Below, in pieces: positions 46,493 through 55,385 of a DNA stretch of 64,000 nucleotides; the stretch's first letter is position 1; the number at the start of each line of letters is the position of its first letter. Below the pieces are notes generated by a model. It did no database searches and had not been told where the DNA came from. It saw nothing but the letters and a program-made list of their open reading frames with translations. The DNA is from Dyella_B sp036746095 (lineage in GTDB: Bacteria > Pseudomonadota > Gammaproteobacteria > Xanthomonadales > Rhodanobacteraceae): contig NZ_DAIOEU010000017.1 of assembly GCF_036746095.1 (NCBI RefSeq), positions 11,013 through 75,012 of the forward strand, written 5' to 3'. The translations under genes were made by a program, and so were the position numbers.

Positions 46493-47989
46493 TCATTGCC
46501 GTGCTTCCAGGCGCATGCCGCGCGGGGTAAGCCAACGCTCGACGCCTTCAAACAGGCCTTGCACCAACAGCGCCATGCACGCAGCGGGAATGGCGCCTTC
46601 CAGAATCAGGCCCGTGTCATCCAACCGAATGCCGGTAACGATGGGTTGGCCGTAACCGCCTGCGCCAATCAATGCGCCCAGCGTCGCGGTGCCGACGTTG
46701 ATCACCGCCGCGATCTTGATGCCTGCCAGGATCGAGCGTGTCGCCATCGGCAGTTCTACCTGGCGCAAGCGCACGCCGCGCGGCAAGCCCAAGGCGGCGG
46801 CCGATTCGCGCAGATCCGGGGGAATGCCGATCAGCCCCGCATAAGTGTTGCGCACGATCGGCAGCAAGCTGTAGAGGAACAAGGCGGCAATCGCCGGCCA
46901 CGTGCCGATGCCGAAGAACGGAATCATGAACACGAACATCGCCAGCGATGGAATGGTCTGCAATACACCGCTGAGCGCCATGACCAATTGACCGAGGCGT
47001 TTCGTGCGCGCCGCAAGCACACCCAGCGGTATGGCCAGCAATACGGCGGCGATCAGCGAGATCAACACCAGCCGCAGATGCTCCACCGTCCGCTGCCACA
47101 GCCGCGCCCATAGCCCTGCGCCGTCGCCATCCGGCTGCACGCCGAGGAAATCCGCGGCGACGACGGTTTCTTTTTCGCCATGCAACTTCACCATTGCGTT
47201 CATCTGCCGCATCGCATCCGCGTCGATACGCCCAGCGAGCTTGTTCAGCACGCCAATGAACCCGGGCGCGCGCCGTTGCAGATCGAGCCGATATACGTAC
47301 ACGGCATCGTAGGACGGGAAATAATGCCGGTCGTCATCGAGCGTGCGCAGGTGGTAGTAGGGGATCTCCGCATCGGTGCTGTAGAGGTCGATCGCATCCA
47401 CCGCGCCGCTGGCCAGCGCGCGATAGGAAAGCGCGTGATCCAGGCCGCGTACCTGTTTCTGCGGCAGACCGTAGCGTTGGCGCAAGCCGGGCCAGCCATC
47501 GCTGCGCGCCATGAATTCGTTGGAGAAACCCAAGCGCAATGCTGGATGCGCGGCCAGGTCCGACAGACTGCGGATATTCAACTGGCCGGCGCGATCCGCG
47601 CGCATGCCGATGGCGTAGGTGTCGTTGAACCCCAGCGAACCGGTGATGCCAATGCCAAGCGGCTTGAGCGCGGCGCGCAGGGTGGGAATGTCCGCGTCCG
47701 GCGGCACGTTCTTCAGCAGCTCATGCGTGAGCGTGCCGGTGTACTCCGGATATGCGTCGATATCCCCGTGTGCCAAGGCGCTCCACAGAATGGCGGTGCC
47801 ACCCAGCTCGCGCTGGTGCACCGCCTGCATGCCCGCCTGCCGTGCCGCCAGGCGCGCCATTTCGCCGAGGATCACCGATTCAGTGAACTGCTTGGAGCCA
47901 ATGCGCACCGGCGCGGCATGCGCGTATTGCGGTAGCAACAGCAGAACGACTATCGCCAACCATGCACGCGCGGTGACTATCAATTTCAT
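46493..47989 (-). CDS. Osmolyte ABC transporter: substrate-binding domain fused to permease
   Basis: This 498-residue protein has an Opu-type periplasmic binding domain (residues about 25-285) with a signal peptide (VVLLLLPQYAHAA), 'IGSKQFTESVILGEM' and 'DAYPEYTGTLT'. A permease domain with six transmembrane helices and the EAA loop 'LGLPRGVRLRQVELPMA' follows. It should import choline, carnitine or betaine-type osmolytes with the ATPase encoded at 48091-48861. In most Opu fusions the permease comes first; here the binding domain is N-terminal. The ATG at 47989 begins the signal; longer frames are rejected. Confidence 0.92.
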   Translation of the reverse strand: MKLIVTARAWLAIVVLLLLPQYAHAAPVRIGSKQFTESVILGEMARLAARQAGMQAVHQRELGGTAILWSALAHGDIDAYPEYTGTLTHELLKNVPPDADIPTLRAALKPLGIGITGSLGFNDTYAIGMRADRAGQLNIRSLSDLAAHPALRLGFSNEFMARSDGWPGLRQRYGLPQKQVRGLDHALSYRALASGAVDAIDLYSTDAEIPYYHLRTLDDDRHYFPSYDAVYVYRLDLQRRAPGFIGVLNKLAGRIDADAMRQMNAMVKLHGEKETVVAADFLGVQPDGDGAGLWARLWQRTVEHLRLVLISLIAAVLLAIPLGVLAARTKRLGQLVMALSGVLQTIPSLAMFVFMIPFFGIGTWPAIAALFLYSLLPIVRNTYAGLIGIPPDLRESAAALGLPRGVRLRQVELPMATRSILAGIKIAAVINVGTATLGALIGAGGYGQPIVTGIRLDDTGLILEGAIPAACMALLVQGLFEGVERWLTPRGMRLEARQ

Positions 47990-47991
47990 CC

Positions 47992-48060
47992 CCGTCGCCC
48001 CGGCGAAGTGACTTTGGGCGTCCAGACAGTCGCTGGATACCGGCCTTCGCCGGGACGACG
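47992..48060. repeat. Short family A element between the two Opu genes
   Basis: CCCCGGCGAAG at the left and CCTTCGCCGGGACGACG at the right form an inverted repeat in the 101-base gap between the ATPase and the binding-permease gene. Confidence 0.55.
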
Positions 48061-48090
48061 CTTCAAGATTGAACCGAACGTCATCGCGCT

Positions 48091-48861
48091 TCATGACACC
48101 ACACCCCGCAAGGTGCGCTGCGCTTGCACGAAACGGGTCACAAAGGGATCGGCCGGGCGGTGGCATAGATCGTCCAGCCGTCCATCCTGCACCACCTTGC
48201 CGTCGCGCATCAGCACCAGGCGGTCGGCAAACCACGCGGCTTCGGCCATGTCGTGCGTCACCACGATCACGGTTTTGCCGAGCTGGTTGAAGATCGTCTT
48301 CAACTCATCCTGCAATTCGTGGCGCACGATCGGGTCGAGCGCGCCCAGCGGTTCGTCGAGCAGCAAGGCATCCGGATCGAGCATCAGGCCGCGCATCAGC
48401 GCCACCCGTTGGCGCTGGCCACCGGACAGTTCGGCGGGATAGCGCTCCAGCACGCCCTCCGGCAGGTGCGTCAATGCGGCCAGCTCTTCCGCGCGCTGGC
48501 GAATGCGCTCGCGGTTCCAGCCAAGGTGGTGCGGCAACAAGGCCAGGTTGCCCAGCGCGGTGAGGTGCGGAAACAGGCCGCCCTCCTGGATCACGTAGCC
48601 CACGCGCCGGCGCAGCGCCAGCACCTGTGCCTGTTCCAGGCGCGAGCCATCCACCCAGATCTCGCCATGGTCCGGCCACTCCAATCCCAGCAGCACGCGC
48701 AACAAGGTCGACTTGCCCGACCCGCTGCTGCCGATCAAGGCGGTGTTGCTGCCGGCCGGAAAACGCAGGCTGACGTCGTCGAGCGCGATCACGCTGCCAT
48801 AGCGCTTGTTGACGCCGCGGAGCTCGAACGCTTCGGGAGAGGCGTTGCTGGTGGGAGGCAT
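48091..48861 (-). CDS. Osmolyte ABC transporter ATPase (OpuCA-like)
   Basis: This 256-residue ATPase has Walker A GSSGSGKST, the Q loop, signature LSGGQRQRVALMR, Walker B LLLDEPLGALDP and the switch His in VVTHDM. It lacks C-terminal CBS domains, unlike longer OpuCA proteins. It lies immediately upstream of the binding-permease gene, so the pair forms the transporter. The ATG at 48861 is preferred; a longer frame to 49017 covers repeats. Confidence 0.93.
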   Translation of the reverse strand: MPPTSNASPEAFELRGVNKRYGSVIALDDVSLRFPAGSNTALIGSSGSGKSTLLRVLLGLEWPDHGEIWVDGSRLEQAQVLALRRRVGYVIQEGGLFPHLTALGNLALLPHHLGWNRERIRQRAEELAALTHLPEGVLERYPAELSGGQRQRVALMRGLMLDPDALLLDEPLGALDPIVRHELQDELKTIFNQLGKTVIVVTHDMAEAAWFADRLVLMRDGKVVQDGRLDDLCHRPADPFVTRFVQAQRTLRGVVS

Positions 48862-48892
48862 GCGGGGATGGGTTGGCAGTGGGAGCAGCATT

Positions 48893-48990
48893 GTAGGCTG
48901 GGATGCAATCCTGGCATCGCCATCTGCATGAAAGCCGGGATTCCATGCCTGCTCCCCTGCAAGCGGGAGAGGGAGCTGATCATGCCCCGT
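48893..48990. repeat. Families C and B side by side
   Basis: A family C element (GGCTGGGATGCAATCC then GCCGGGATTCC) is followed directly by a family B-like segment (GCTCCCCTGCAAGCGGGAG, then GGGAGCTGATCATGCC). The latter shares GGGAGCTGATC with 18351-18369. Both fill the divergent gap upstream of the FUSC gene. Confidence 0.65.
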
Positions 48991-49030
48991 TGAAAGGCAC
49001 ATGTTGCATAGCAGCATGTATCCTTGTCCT

Positions 49031-51190
49031 ATGCCCAGCCACCCCGACCTGCTCCACTACTGGCGCCGCCTGCGCGGCTCGGATCGCTTTGCCGAATGCC
49101 AGCGTGTGCTGCTCGCGCTCGGCGGCGTGATTCTGTATTGCCTGTGGCGCAACCAAGACGCCGCGATGATCCCCGCCATGCTCGGCGTCATCGCCTGCGC
49201 GCTGGCCGAAACCGAAGACCACTGGCGCAGCCGCTCGCTCACCCTGCTGGTCACGCTGTGCTGCTTTGCCGGCGTGGCGTTTACGGTGGAATGGTTGCTG
49301 CCGCATCCCTGGCTGTTCGCACCCGCCCTGGCAGCGATGACCTTCGTGCTGGTGATGCTCGGCTCGATCAGCGCGCGCTACGCCACCATCGCCGGCGGCA
49401 CGCTGATCCTGGCGGTGTACACCATGATCGGCACCGACCAGCCGCATCCGCCTGCTTCACTGCTCACCGAGCCGCTGCAATTGCTCGTGGGCGCCGCCTG
49501 GTACGGATCGCTGTCGCTGCTATGGAGCGTGCTGTCGCCGCAGCTCGCCGTACGCCATGCCCTGGCGCGCGTCTTCGATGCGCTGGGCGATTACCTGGAA
49601 ACCAAGGCGGCGCTGTTCACGCCCGTGCACGGCATCGACCGCGACGCGCTGCTGTTCACGCTGGCCATGCAGAACGAGCAAGTGGTGGACGCGCTCAACG
49701 ATACCCGCATCGTGCTGATCGACCGCATCGGCATGCGCCGCCCGCGCGGCGCCACGGCGGTGCGCCTGCAGCTGTACTTCAAGGCGCAGGACATCCACGA
49801 GCGCGTCAGCTCCGCGCACTATCCGTACATCGAACTGGCCGAGGCGTTCTATCACAGCGACGTGCTGTTCCGTTGCGAACACATCCTGCGCTTGCAGGCG
49901 CGCCAATGCCGCAGGCAAGCCGAGGCGCTGCGCCTGCGCACCTCGCCCGAACCCGCCGCCGACCTGCGCGCCGCGCAAAGCGATCTGCGTGATGCGATCC
50001 ATGCGGTGCGCGGCACGATACAGCCTGCATCCGAACCACTGCTGCGCTCGCTGGACGCCCTGCTGCGCAATATCACCACGATCCAGGCGCTGCTGGAAAA
50101 CGAGCAATCGCCGATGACGCTCGACGGCGAAGACGGCGCCCTGCAAAACCCTGGCCCGCAAACCGCGCGCGAAGTGTGGGAGCGCATCACCATCCAGCTC
50201 ACGCCGCGCTCCTCGCGCTTCCGCCATGCCATCCGCCTGGCGCTGGCGTTGACGGTAGGCTTCGGCGTGCTGCACCTGGTGCATCCTCTGCACGGCTACT
50301 GGATCCTGCTGACCACCTTGCTGGTTTGCCAGCCGAGCTATGGCGCCACCCTCACGCGCATGCTGCAGCGCGTGTCCGGCACGGTGATCGGCGTGGTGCT
50401 GGGCTGGGCCACCCTGCGCCTGCTGCCCGCCGAACCATGGCCATTGCTGCTGACCGTGCTCTCCTGCGTGGTGTTCTTTGCCGCGCGCCTGCGGCGCTAC
50501 ACCCTTGCCACCGCGTCGATCACCGTCTTCGTGGTGCTGTGCTTCAGCGAGGCCGGCAATGGCTACGACGTGATGTGGCCGCGCCTGCTCGATACCCTGA
50601 TCGGCTCAGCCATTGCTGCGCTGTCGATCTACGTGGTCCTGCCGGACTGGCAGGGCCGCCAGCTCGACCAGGTGCTGTCCAACACGATGCGCAACGATGC
50701 GCGCTATCTGCAACAGGTGATCGCGCAATACAGGCATGGCAAGCGCGATGACCTTCCCTACCGCATCGCCCGGCGCGAAGCCCACAACGCCGATGCGGCA
50801 TTGAGCGGCATGCTCGCCAACATGCTGCGCGAGCCGGGACGCCGGCAACGCGGCAACGAAGACCTGCTGCGCTTCCTGACCATCGCGCACACGATGCTTG
50901 GGCATATTTCCGCACTGGGTGCGCATCGGCAGGCGATCGGGTGTGCGGATGCGCGCGATACGGTGACGCTTGTGGGCAATCTGGTGGTTACGCGGTTGGA
51001 GCAGTTGGCGGATGCGTTGGTGGTGCGTGCGGGGGCGTTCGCGCCGGAAAGCGAGGCGGAGCAGCGTGTGGTGCCTGCGGCGGATGGGGTGGAGGATGAA
51101 GTTGCGCGGTTGGTACTGGGGCAACTGGGGCTGATCTTGGCGCAGCGGGATCGATTGGGGAGTGTGGTCTGCGATATTCGCAATGGATGA
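49031..51190 (+). CDS. FUSC/YccS-family inner membrane protein
   Basis: This 719-residue protein has an N-terminal transmembrane domain of about six helices, a cytoplasmic helical region (residues about 170-390), a second transmembrane domain ('YWILLTTLLVCQPSYGATLTRM', 'RVSGTVIGVVLGW') and a C-terminal cytoplasmic part. The layout matches YccS and the aromatic-acid exporter/fusaric acid resistance superfamily. Its substrate is unknown. The start is uncertain; ATG 49031 is chosen from the family pattern of the first helix, with ATG 49016 six residues upstream as an alternative. Confidence 0.9.
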   Translation: MPSHPDLLHYWRRLRGSDRFAECQRVLLALGGVILYCLWRNQDAAMIPAMLGVIACALAETEDHWRSRSLTLLVTLCCFAGVAFTVEWLLPHPWLFAPALAAMTFVLVMLGSISARYATIAGGTLILAVYTMIGTDQPHPPASLLTEPLQLLVGAAWYGSLSLLWSVLSPQLAVRHALARVFDALGDYLETKAALFTPVHGIDRDALLFTLAMQNEQVVDALNDTRIVLIDRIGMRRPRGATAVRLQLYFKAQDIHERVSSAHYPYIELAEAFYHSDVLFRCEHILRLQARQCRRQAEALRLRTSPEPAADLRAAQSDLRDAIHAVRGTIQPASEPLLRSLDALLRNITTIQALLENEQSPMTLDGEDGALQNPGPQTAREVWERITIQLTPRSSRFRHAIRLALALTVGFGVLHLVHPLHGYWILLTTLLVCQPSYGATLTRMLQRVSGTVIGVVLGWATLRLLPAEPWPLLLTVLSCVVFFAARLRRYTLATASITVFVVLCFSEAGNGYDVMWPRLLDTLIGSAIAALSIYVVLPDWQGRQLDQVLSNTMRNDARYLQQVIAQYRHGKRDDLPYRIARREAHNADAALSGMLANMLREPGRRQRGNEDLLRFLTIAHTMLGHISALGAHRQAIGCADARDTVTLVGNLVVTRLEQLADALVVRAGAFAPESEAEQRVVPAADGVEDEVARLVLGQLGLILAQRDRLGSVVCDIRNG

Positions 51191-51454
51191 TGTTTTTCTT
51201 TGCTGAAGGGCCTGGCATTGCGCGCGGTGGTTGTATCGCGTGAGTTGAGGCGTTGCCTCGATTTCACCAGACATCCACACTCCATGCAGGTTAAAAAGAA
51301 AACCCGGCCTTCATCGCAAGAACGACAAAGTGCAATCAAACCGTCCAGTACACAATTCAACACGCCCCCTGCACAAATCCCCACATGACAAAACCGTCAT
51401 AGACGAACACCCCCAATCAGCGGATAGTTACATCCACCTCTGAGCGCACTACCA
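51191..51454. other. Upstream part of the moaA leader region, no feature seen
   Basis: About 260 bases follow the FUSC gene. The promoter of the Moco operon must lie here or at the start of the riboswitch, but I see no convincing -35/-10 pair. Confidence 0.4.
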
Positions 51455-51577
51455 CACAACTCCGAGGCACCCGGCCTAAGGTTCTCTTACCGGAATACGG
51501 CCAGGCGCCCGTGGTCCCCCAGGGGGCCACCAGGGTGGCCGCGGAAACGCGGCCGCCTCCCCACTTGGAAAGGAGCA
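51455..51577 (+). promoter_or_regulatory. Moco riboswitch (moco-II/moaA leader type)
   Basis: The leader begins CTCCGAGGCAC (51460-51470) and ends GGAAAGGAGC (51567-51576), and CTCC pairs with GGAG. Between them are nested pairings including CCCGGCC/GGCC and a perfect hairpin GGCCGC-ggaaac-GCGGCC. The two conserved ends and the GC-rich junction fit the Moco RNA motif upstream of moaA in proteobacteria. GGAG is also the Shine-Dalgarno of moaA, so closing the base stem on ligand binding would block translation. Assigned by pattern, not by a covariance model. Confidence 0.75.
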
Positions 51578-51584
51578 AAGATGC

Positions 51585-52568
51585 ATGTCCCCGCTGGCTG
51601 ATCGGTACGGCCGTCGGTTTCCGTATTTGCGGTTGTCGATCATTCCTGCGTGCAATTTCCGTTGCACGTACTGTTTGCCGCACGGCTACCACGCCGGGGC
51701 GAATGCCGTCTCGCCGCTGTCCCTGGCGGAGATCACGCGCCTGCTGCGCGGCTTTACCGAAATGGGCATGCACAAGCTGCGCATTACCGGCGGCGAGCCC
51801 AGCGTGCGTAAGGACCTTACCGACATCCTGCGCACGGCCGCCGCCGTGCCCGGCATCGCCAAGCTGGCGATGACCACCAATGGCACCCTGCTCAGCCGCC
51901 ACCTGCACCAGTGGATGGATGCCGGGCTCAACGCCATCAACGTCAGCGTGGACAGCCTGGACCGCGCGGCATTCGCGCGCATCACCGGCCATGACCGGCT
52001 GGATGACATCCTGCATGGCGTGGACATGGCGCTGGCTGCCGGCCTGCCATCGGTCAAGCTCAATGCGGTGCTGTTGCGCGACGTCAACGACCGGCAGCTG
52101 CCGGCCTGGCTGGATTACCTGCGCGACCGGCGTATCGGCGTGCGCTTTATCGAATTGATGCAGACCGGCGACAACCTGCCGTTCTTCCGCGACCATCACG
52201 TGCGTGCGGAAACGCTGGAAGCGGAATTGCTGACGCACGGCTGGCAAGCGTTGCCGCGCGCCGCCGATGCCGGCCCGGCGCGCGAATACCGCCACGCGGA
52301 CTACGCCGGCCGCATCGGCATCATCGCGCCCTATTCCAAGGACTTCTGCGCCGGCTGCAATCGCCTGCGCGTCACCGCCACCGGCGATCTGCGCCTTTGC
52401 CTGTTCGGCGAATTCGGCATTCCGTTGCGCCCGCTGCTGCAGTCGGACGATCAACTGGAAGACCTGGTGCGCGCCATCGGCGGACAGATCGGCCGCAAGG
52501 AACAGGGGCATTTCCTGCACGAAGGGCGTACCGGCATCACGCCTCATCTCGCATCTACCGGGGGTTGA
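51585..52568 (+). CDS. moaA: GTP 3',8-cyclase MoaA
   Basis: This 327-residue radical SAM enzyme begins molybdopterin synthesis by converting GTP. The first cluster is in CNFRCTYC (Cys23, 27, 30), the GTP-side cluster in FCAGCNRLR...LC (Cys255, 258, 272), and the chain ends in Gly-Gly as active MoaA requires. The start ATG 51585 is 9 bases after GGAG; an out-of-frame ATG at 51581 is closer (see findings). It is the first gene of the Moco operon, read through the leader RNA. Confidence 0.97.
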   Translation: MSPLADRYGRRFPYLRLSIIPACNFRCTYCLPHGYHAGANAVSPLSLAEITRLLRGFTEMGMHKLRITGGEPSVRKDLTDILRTAAAVPGIAKLAMTTNGTLLSRHLHQWMDAGLNAINVSVDSLDRAAFARITGHDRLDDILHGVDMALAAGLPSVKLNAVLLRDVNDRQLPAWLDYLRDRRIGVRFIELMQTGDNLPFFRDHHVRAETLEAELLTHGWQALPRAADAGPAREYRHADYAGRIGIIAPYSKDFCAGCNRLRVTATGDLRLCLFGEFGIPLRPLLQSDDQLEDLVRAIGGQIGRKEQGHFLHEGRTGITPHLASTGG

Positions 52569-52571
52569 TTC

Positions 52572-53573
52572 ATGTATCAGCGCGAGGAACGCGCCCACTT
52601 TCATATGGCCGACGTGCGCCGTAAGCGCATCACTGCGCGTCGTGCAGTGGCCGTTGGCGAATTGAGTGCAGGCGCCGATGCATTTGCACAAATCGTCGAA
52701 CGCCGCCTGCCGAAGGGCGATGCGATGGTCATGGCGGAAATCGCCGGCCTGCAAGGCGCCAAGAACGCATCGCAGCTGATGCCGCTGTGCCATCCCCTGT
52801 CATTGGAATACATCGACGTACGCTGCGAACCGGTAAGCGAACGCCACGCCATTCGCGTCTATTGCGAAGTAGCAACCTTCGCGCGCACTGGCGTGGAGAT
52901 GGAAGCACTGGCCGGCGCGAGCGCGGCGTTATTGACGCTCTATGACCTGACCAAGCCGGTGGAGCCCGCCCTTTCCTTTGGCGGCGTGCGTTTGCTATTC
53001 AAGGAAGGCGGCAAGAAAGGCTTGTGGCTGCATCCGGAAGGGATGAGCGAGGCGGAGCGCGAGCACTACAAGCCGCGCGGCATCGCCAAGCTCGATGGCA
53101 TCAGTGCCGTGGTGATCACGCTGAGCGACCGCGCCAGCCGTGGCGAATATGCCGATGCTTCCGGCCCGTTGCTGGTGGAACGCCTGCGCGGCCTGGGTGC
53201 GGATGTGCATGACGTCGAACTGCATCCGGACGAACCCGAGCCGCTCGCCGCCCGCCTGCGCGAGCTTGCCGGCAGCGGCGTCAAGCTGATCCTCTGCACT
53301 GGCGGCACCGGACTCGGCCCACGCGATCGCACGCCCGAGGCACTGGCGATGGTGGCGGATCGCCATGTCGATGGCATCGGCGAACTGTTCCGCAGCGAAA
53401 GCAGCCAGCACACGCCGATGGCCTGGCTGAGCCGTGCGGATGCGGTGCAGGTCGGCAGCACATTGGTCATTGCGTTGCCGGGCAGTGCGAAAGCCGTGGC
53501 GCAGGGCATGGATATCCTGGCGCCCATACTTGCACATGCGATAAGCATGGTTGCAGGCGAGGGACATGCATGA
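52572..53573 (+). CDS. moaCB: MoaC-MogA/MoaB fusion protein
   Basis: This 333-residue protein fuses MoaC (about residues 1-158; MPLCHPLSLEYIDV, and YDLTKPVEP with the catalytic Asp/Lys pair) to a MogA/MoaB-type domain (about 170-330; LCTGGTGLGPRDRTPEA). The first half makes cyclic pyranopterin monophosphate with MoaA; the second adenylylates molybdopterin before molybdenum insertion by MoeA. Fusions of this kind occur in other bacteria. It starts three bases after the moaA stop. Confidence 0.95.
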   Translation: MYQREERAHFHMADVRRKRITARRAVAVGELSAGADAFAQIVERRLPKGDAMVMAEIAGLQGAKNASQLMPLCHPLSLEYIDVRCEPVSERHAIRVYCEVATFARTGVEMEALAGASAALLTLYDLTKPVEPALSFGGVRLLFKEGGKKGLWLHPEGMSEAEREHYKPRGIAKLDGISAVVITLSDRASRGEYADASGPLLVERLRGLGADVHDVELHPDEPEPLAARLRELAGSGVKLILCTGGTGLGPRDRTPEALAMVADRHVDGIGELFRSESSQHTPMAWLSRADAVQVGSTLVIALPGSAKAVAQGMDILAPILAHAISMVAGEGHA

Positions 53574-53603
53574 GCAAGCAGCTCAAATGTCACGACAGTC
53601 TCC

Positions 53604-53713
53604 ATGTCGTCAATCCAGCGAACGGTGAGGCGTCTTTCAACAGCGAATGCTGGTCAATCCAGCGACTGTTGCGCGGAAAGGCACTGGATGCCAGCTTTCG
53701 CTGGGATGACGGG
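53604..53713. repeat. Family A-like element between moaCB and moeA
   Basis: GTCAATCCAGCGAACGG and a GGTCAATCCAGCGAC copy precede TTTCGCTGGGATGACGGG. It interrupts an otherwise tightly packed operon with a 173-base gap. Confidence 0.55.
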
Positions 53714-53746
53714 TGTGAGAACACCGGCTGCCTGGGATATTGACGC

Positions 53747-54994
53747 ATGAGCCAGGACACGCTCACCTACGAAGAAGCCGTGCGCATCGTGCGCGGCGCC
53801 TGCGCAAAACTCGCTGCAGAAGAGTGCCCTATCGGCGCATGCATGGGCCGCGTGCTTGCCGAACCCGTCATCAGCACGGTGGACCTGCCGCCCTTCGACA
53901 ACTCGGCCATGGATGGTTTTGCGCTGAGCGGCAGGGCGATCGTTCCTGCCGGCGCCGAGCTGGATATCGAAGGCGAGCAGGCAGCCGGCGACGGAGTGAG
54001 CCGTGCCGGCATCGGCGCCTGGGAGATCATGACCGGCGCGCGCATTCCCGACGGACTGGATCGCGTTGTCCCGGTCGAACAGACCGAACGCTTCGGCCCC
54101 TCGCGCGTGCGCCTGCTGGCCGACGTAGCGCCTGGACAGAACGTGCGCACGGCCGGCTCGGATGTCGCGCATGGCGAAAATGTGCTGCATGCCGGCACTG
54201 CTTTGCAGGCGCAACACCTGATGCTGTTGGCGGCGCTCGGCGTTGCCAACGTATCCGTCGCACAGCGCCCGCGCATCGCGGTGATCTGTACCGGGCGCGA
54301 ATTGGTCGACGATCCCGCGCAAGCATTGGCGCCGGGCCAGATCCGCAATTCCAACGGCCCATTCCTCGCCGCGCGCCTGCCGCTTGCCGGCGCGGACGTC
54401 GTGCACGTGGAAACGGTGGGTGATGACGTGGATGCGTTTGAAGCGGCGATGCGCCGCGCGCTGGAGGCCGGCGCGAAAATCGTCGTGACCAGCGGCGCCG
54501 TGTCGATGGGTCGCTACGATTTCGTGCCCCAGGCCTTGGACCGTCTGGGCGCGCAAACGCTGTTCCACAAGGTAGCGATCCGTCCCGGCAAACCGCTGTT
54601 GTTCGCGCGCCTGCCGGGCGATGTATTGCTGTTCGGCTTGCCGGGTAATCCCATTGCCGTCGCGGTGGGGTTGCGCTTTTTCGTGGAGCCTGCGCTGCGC
54701 GTAATGCTCGGTTTGCCAGCGGAAGCCGTGCGTCGCGCGGCACTGATCAAGCCCTACAACAAGAAGCCGCGCCTGCGTTTTCATCTCAAGAGCCGCCTGC
54801 ACGTCGATGCGCAAGGACGCCTGGGCGTGGAGGTGCTGGAAGGACAGGAGTCCTACCGCATCCGTCCGCTCGCCGATGCCAATGCATGGGCGGTGGTGCC
54901 GGCCGATGTCGATGCGCTGCCCGCCGGCGCGATGGTGCGCGTATACGGAGCCGGGCATCTGGAATTCCCCCTGCCTGATGGGAGCGCCGCATGA
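53747..54994 (+). CDS. moeA: Molybdopterin molybdenumtransferase MoeA
   Basis: This 415-residue enzyme inserts molybdenum into adenylylated molybdopterin. It has the N-terminal 'DLPPFDNSAMDGFAL' motif (with the invariant Asp), the central MoCF-binding 'VTSGAVSMGRYDFVPQ' and 'GKPLLFARLPGDVLLFGLPGNP', and the C-terminal beta domain. Length is normal. It overlaps moaD by four bases (ATGA). Confidence 0.97.
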   Translation: MSQDTLTYEEAVRIVRGACAKLAAEECPIGACMGRVLAEPVISTVDLPPFDNSAMDGFALSGRAIVPAGAELDIEGEQAAGDGVSRAGIGAWEIMTGARIPDGLDRVVPVEQTERFGPSRVRLLADVAPGQNVRTAGSDVAHGENVLHAGTALQAQHLMLLAALGVANVSVAQRPRIAVICTGRELVDDPAQALAPGQIRNSNGPFLAARLPLAGADVVHVETVGDDVDAFEAAMRRALEAGAKIVVTSGAVSMGRYDFVPQALDRLGAQTLFHKVAIRPGKPLLFARLPGDVLLFGLPGNPIAVAVGLRFFVEPALRVMLGLPAEAVRRAALIKPYNKKPRLRFHLKSRLHVDAQGRLGVEVLEGQESYRIRPLADANAWAVVPADVDALPAGAMVRVYGAGHLEFPLPDGSAA

Positions 54995-55251
54995 AGGTTC
55001 GCATAGCCCTGTTCGGCGCACTGCGCGATGCCGATCCGCACGGCTTTATCGAGCTGGAAGCACCGGCATCTTGCACCATCGCCGAGTTGCGCGATTTGCT
55101 GCGCGCGCATCTGCGCGAGCAGGCACCGCATATCAGTGCGGGGCTGGTACAGCGTTCGGCGTTTGCCAGCAACGATGAAATCCTGCACAACCACCGCATG
55201 CTGCCGGAGGATGGGCAGCTGGCGATTTTGCCGCCGGTGAGTGGTGGCTAA
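54991..55251 (+). CDS. moaD: Molybdopterin synthase small subunit MoaD
   Basis: This 86-residue ubiquitin-like protein ends in the required Gly-Gly (PPVSGG) that carries sulfur to the pterin. The Leu-rich helix 'IAELRDLLRAHL' and 'LAILPPVSGG' fit MoaD. It acts with MoaE, encoded 134 bases downstream beyond a repeat. Confidence 0.95.
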   Translation: MKVRIALFGALRDADPHGFIELEAPASCTIAELRDLLRAHLREQAPHISAGLVQRSAFASNDEILHNHRMLPEDGQLAILPPVSGG

Positions 55252-55273
55252 TATGGACCGCACAGCCTCATGG

Positions 55274-55354
55274 CCGTCATTCCCGCGAAAGCGGGCATCC
55301 ACCTTTACTCTTGCATCAGAGCAATATGGATTCCCGGTTTCGCGGGAATGACGG
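55274..55354. repeat. Dispersed repeat, family A, between moaD and moaE
   Basis: CGTCATTCCCGCGAAAGCGGG and the complementary GGTTTCGCGGGAATGACGG enclose a 40-base centre that also contains a related TTGCATCAGAGC segment. It is a close relative of 43306-43385. Confidence 0.8.
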
Positions 55355-55385
55355 CAGTAAAAGAAATTTTCGAGCACTGACACCC

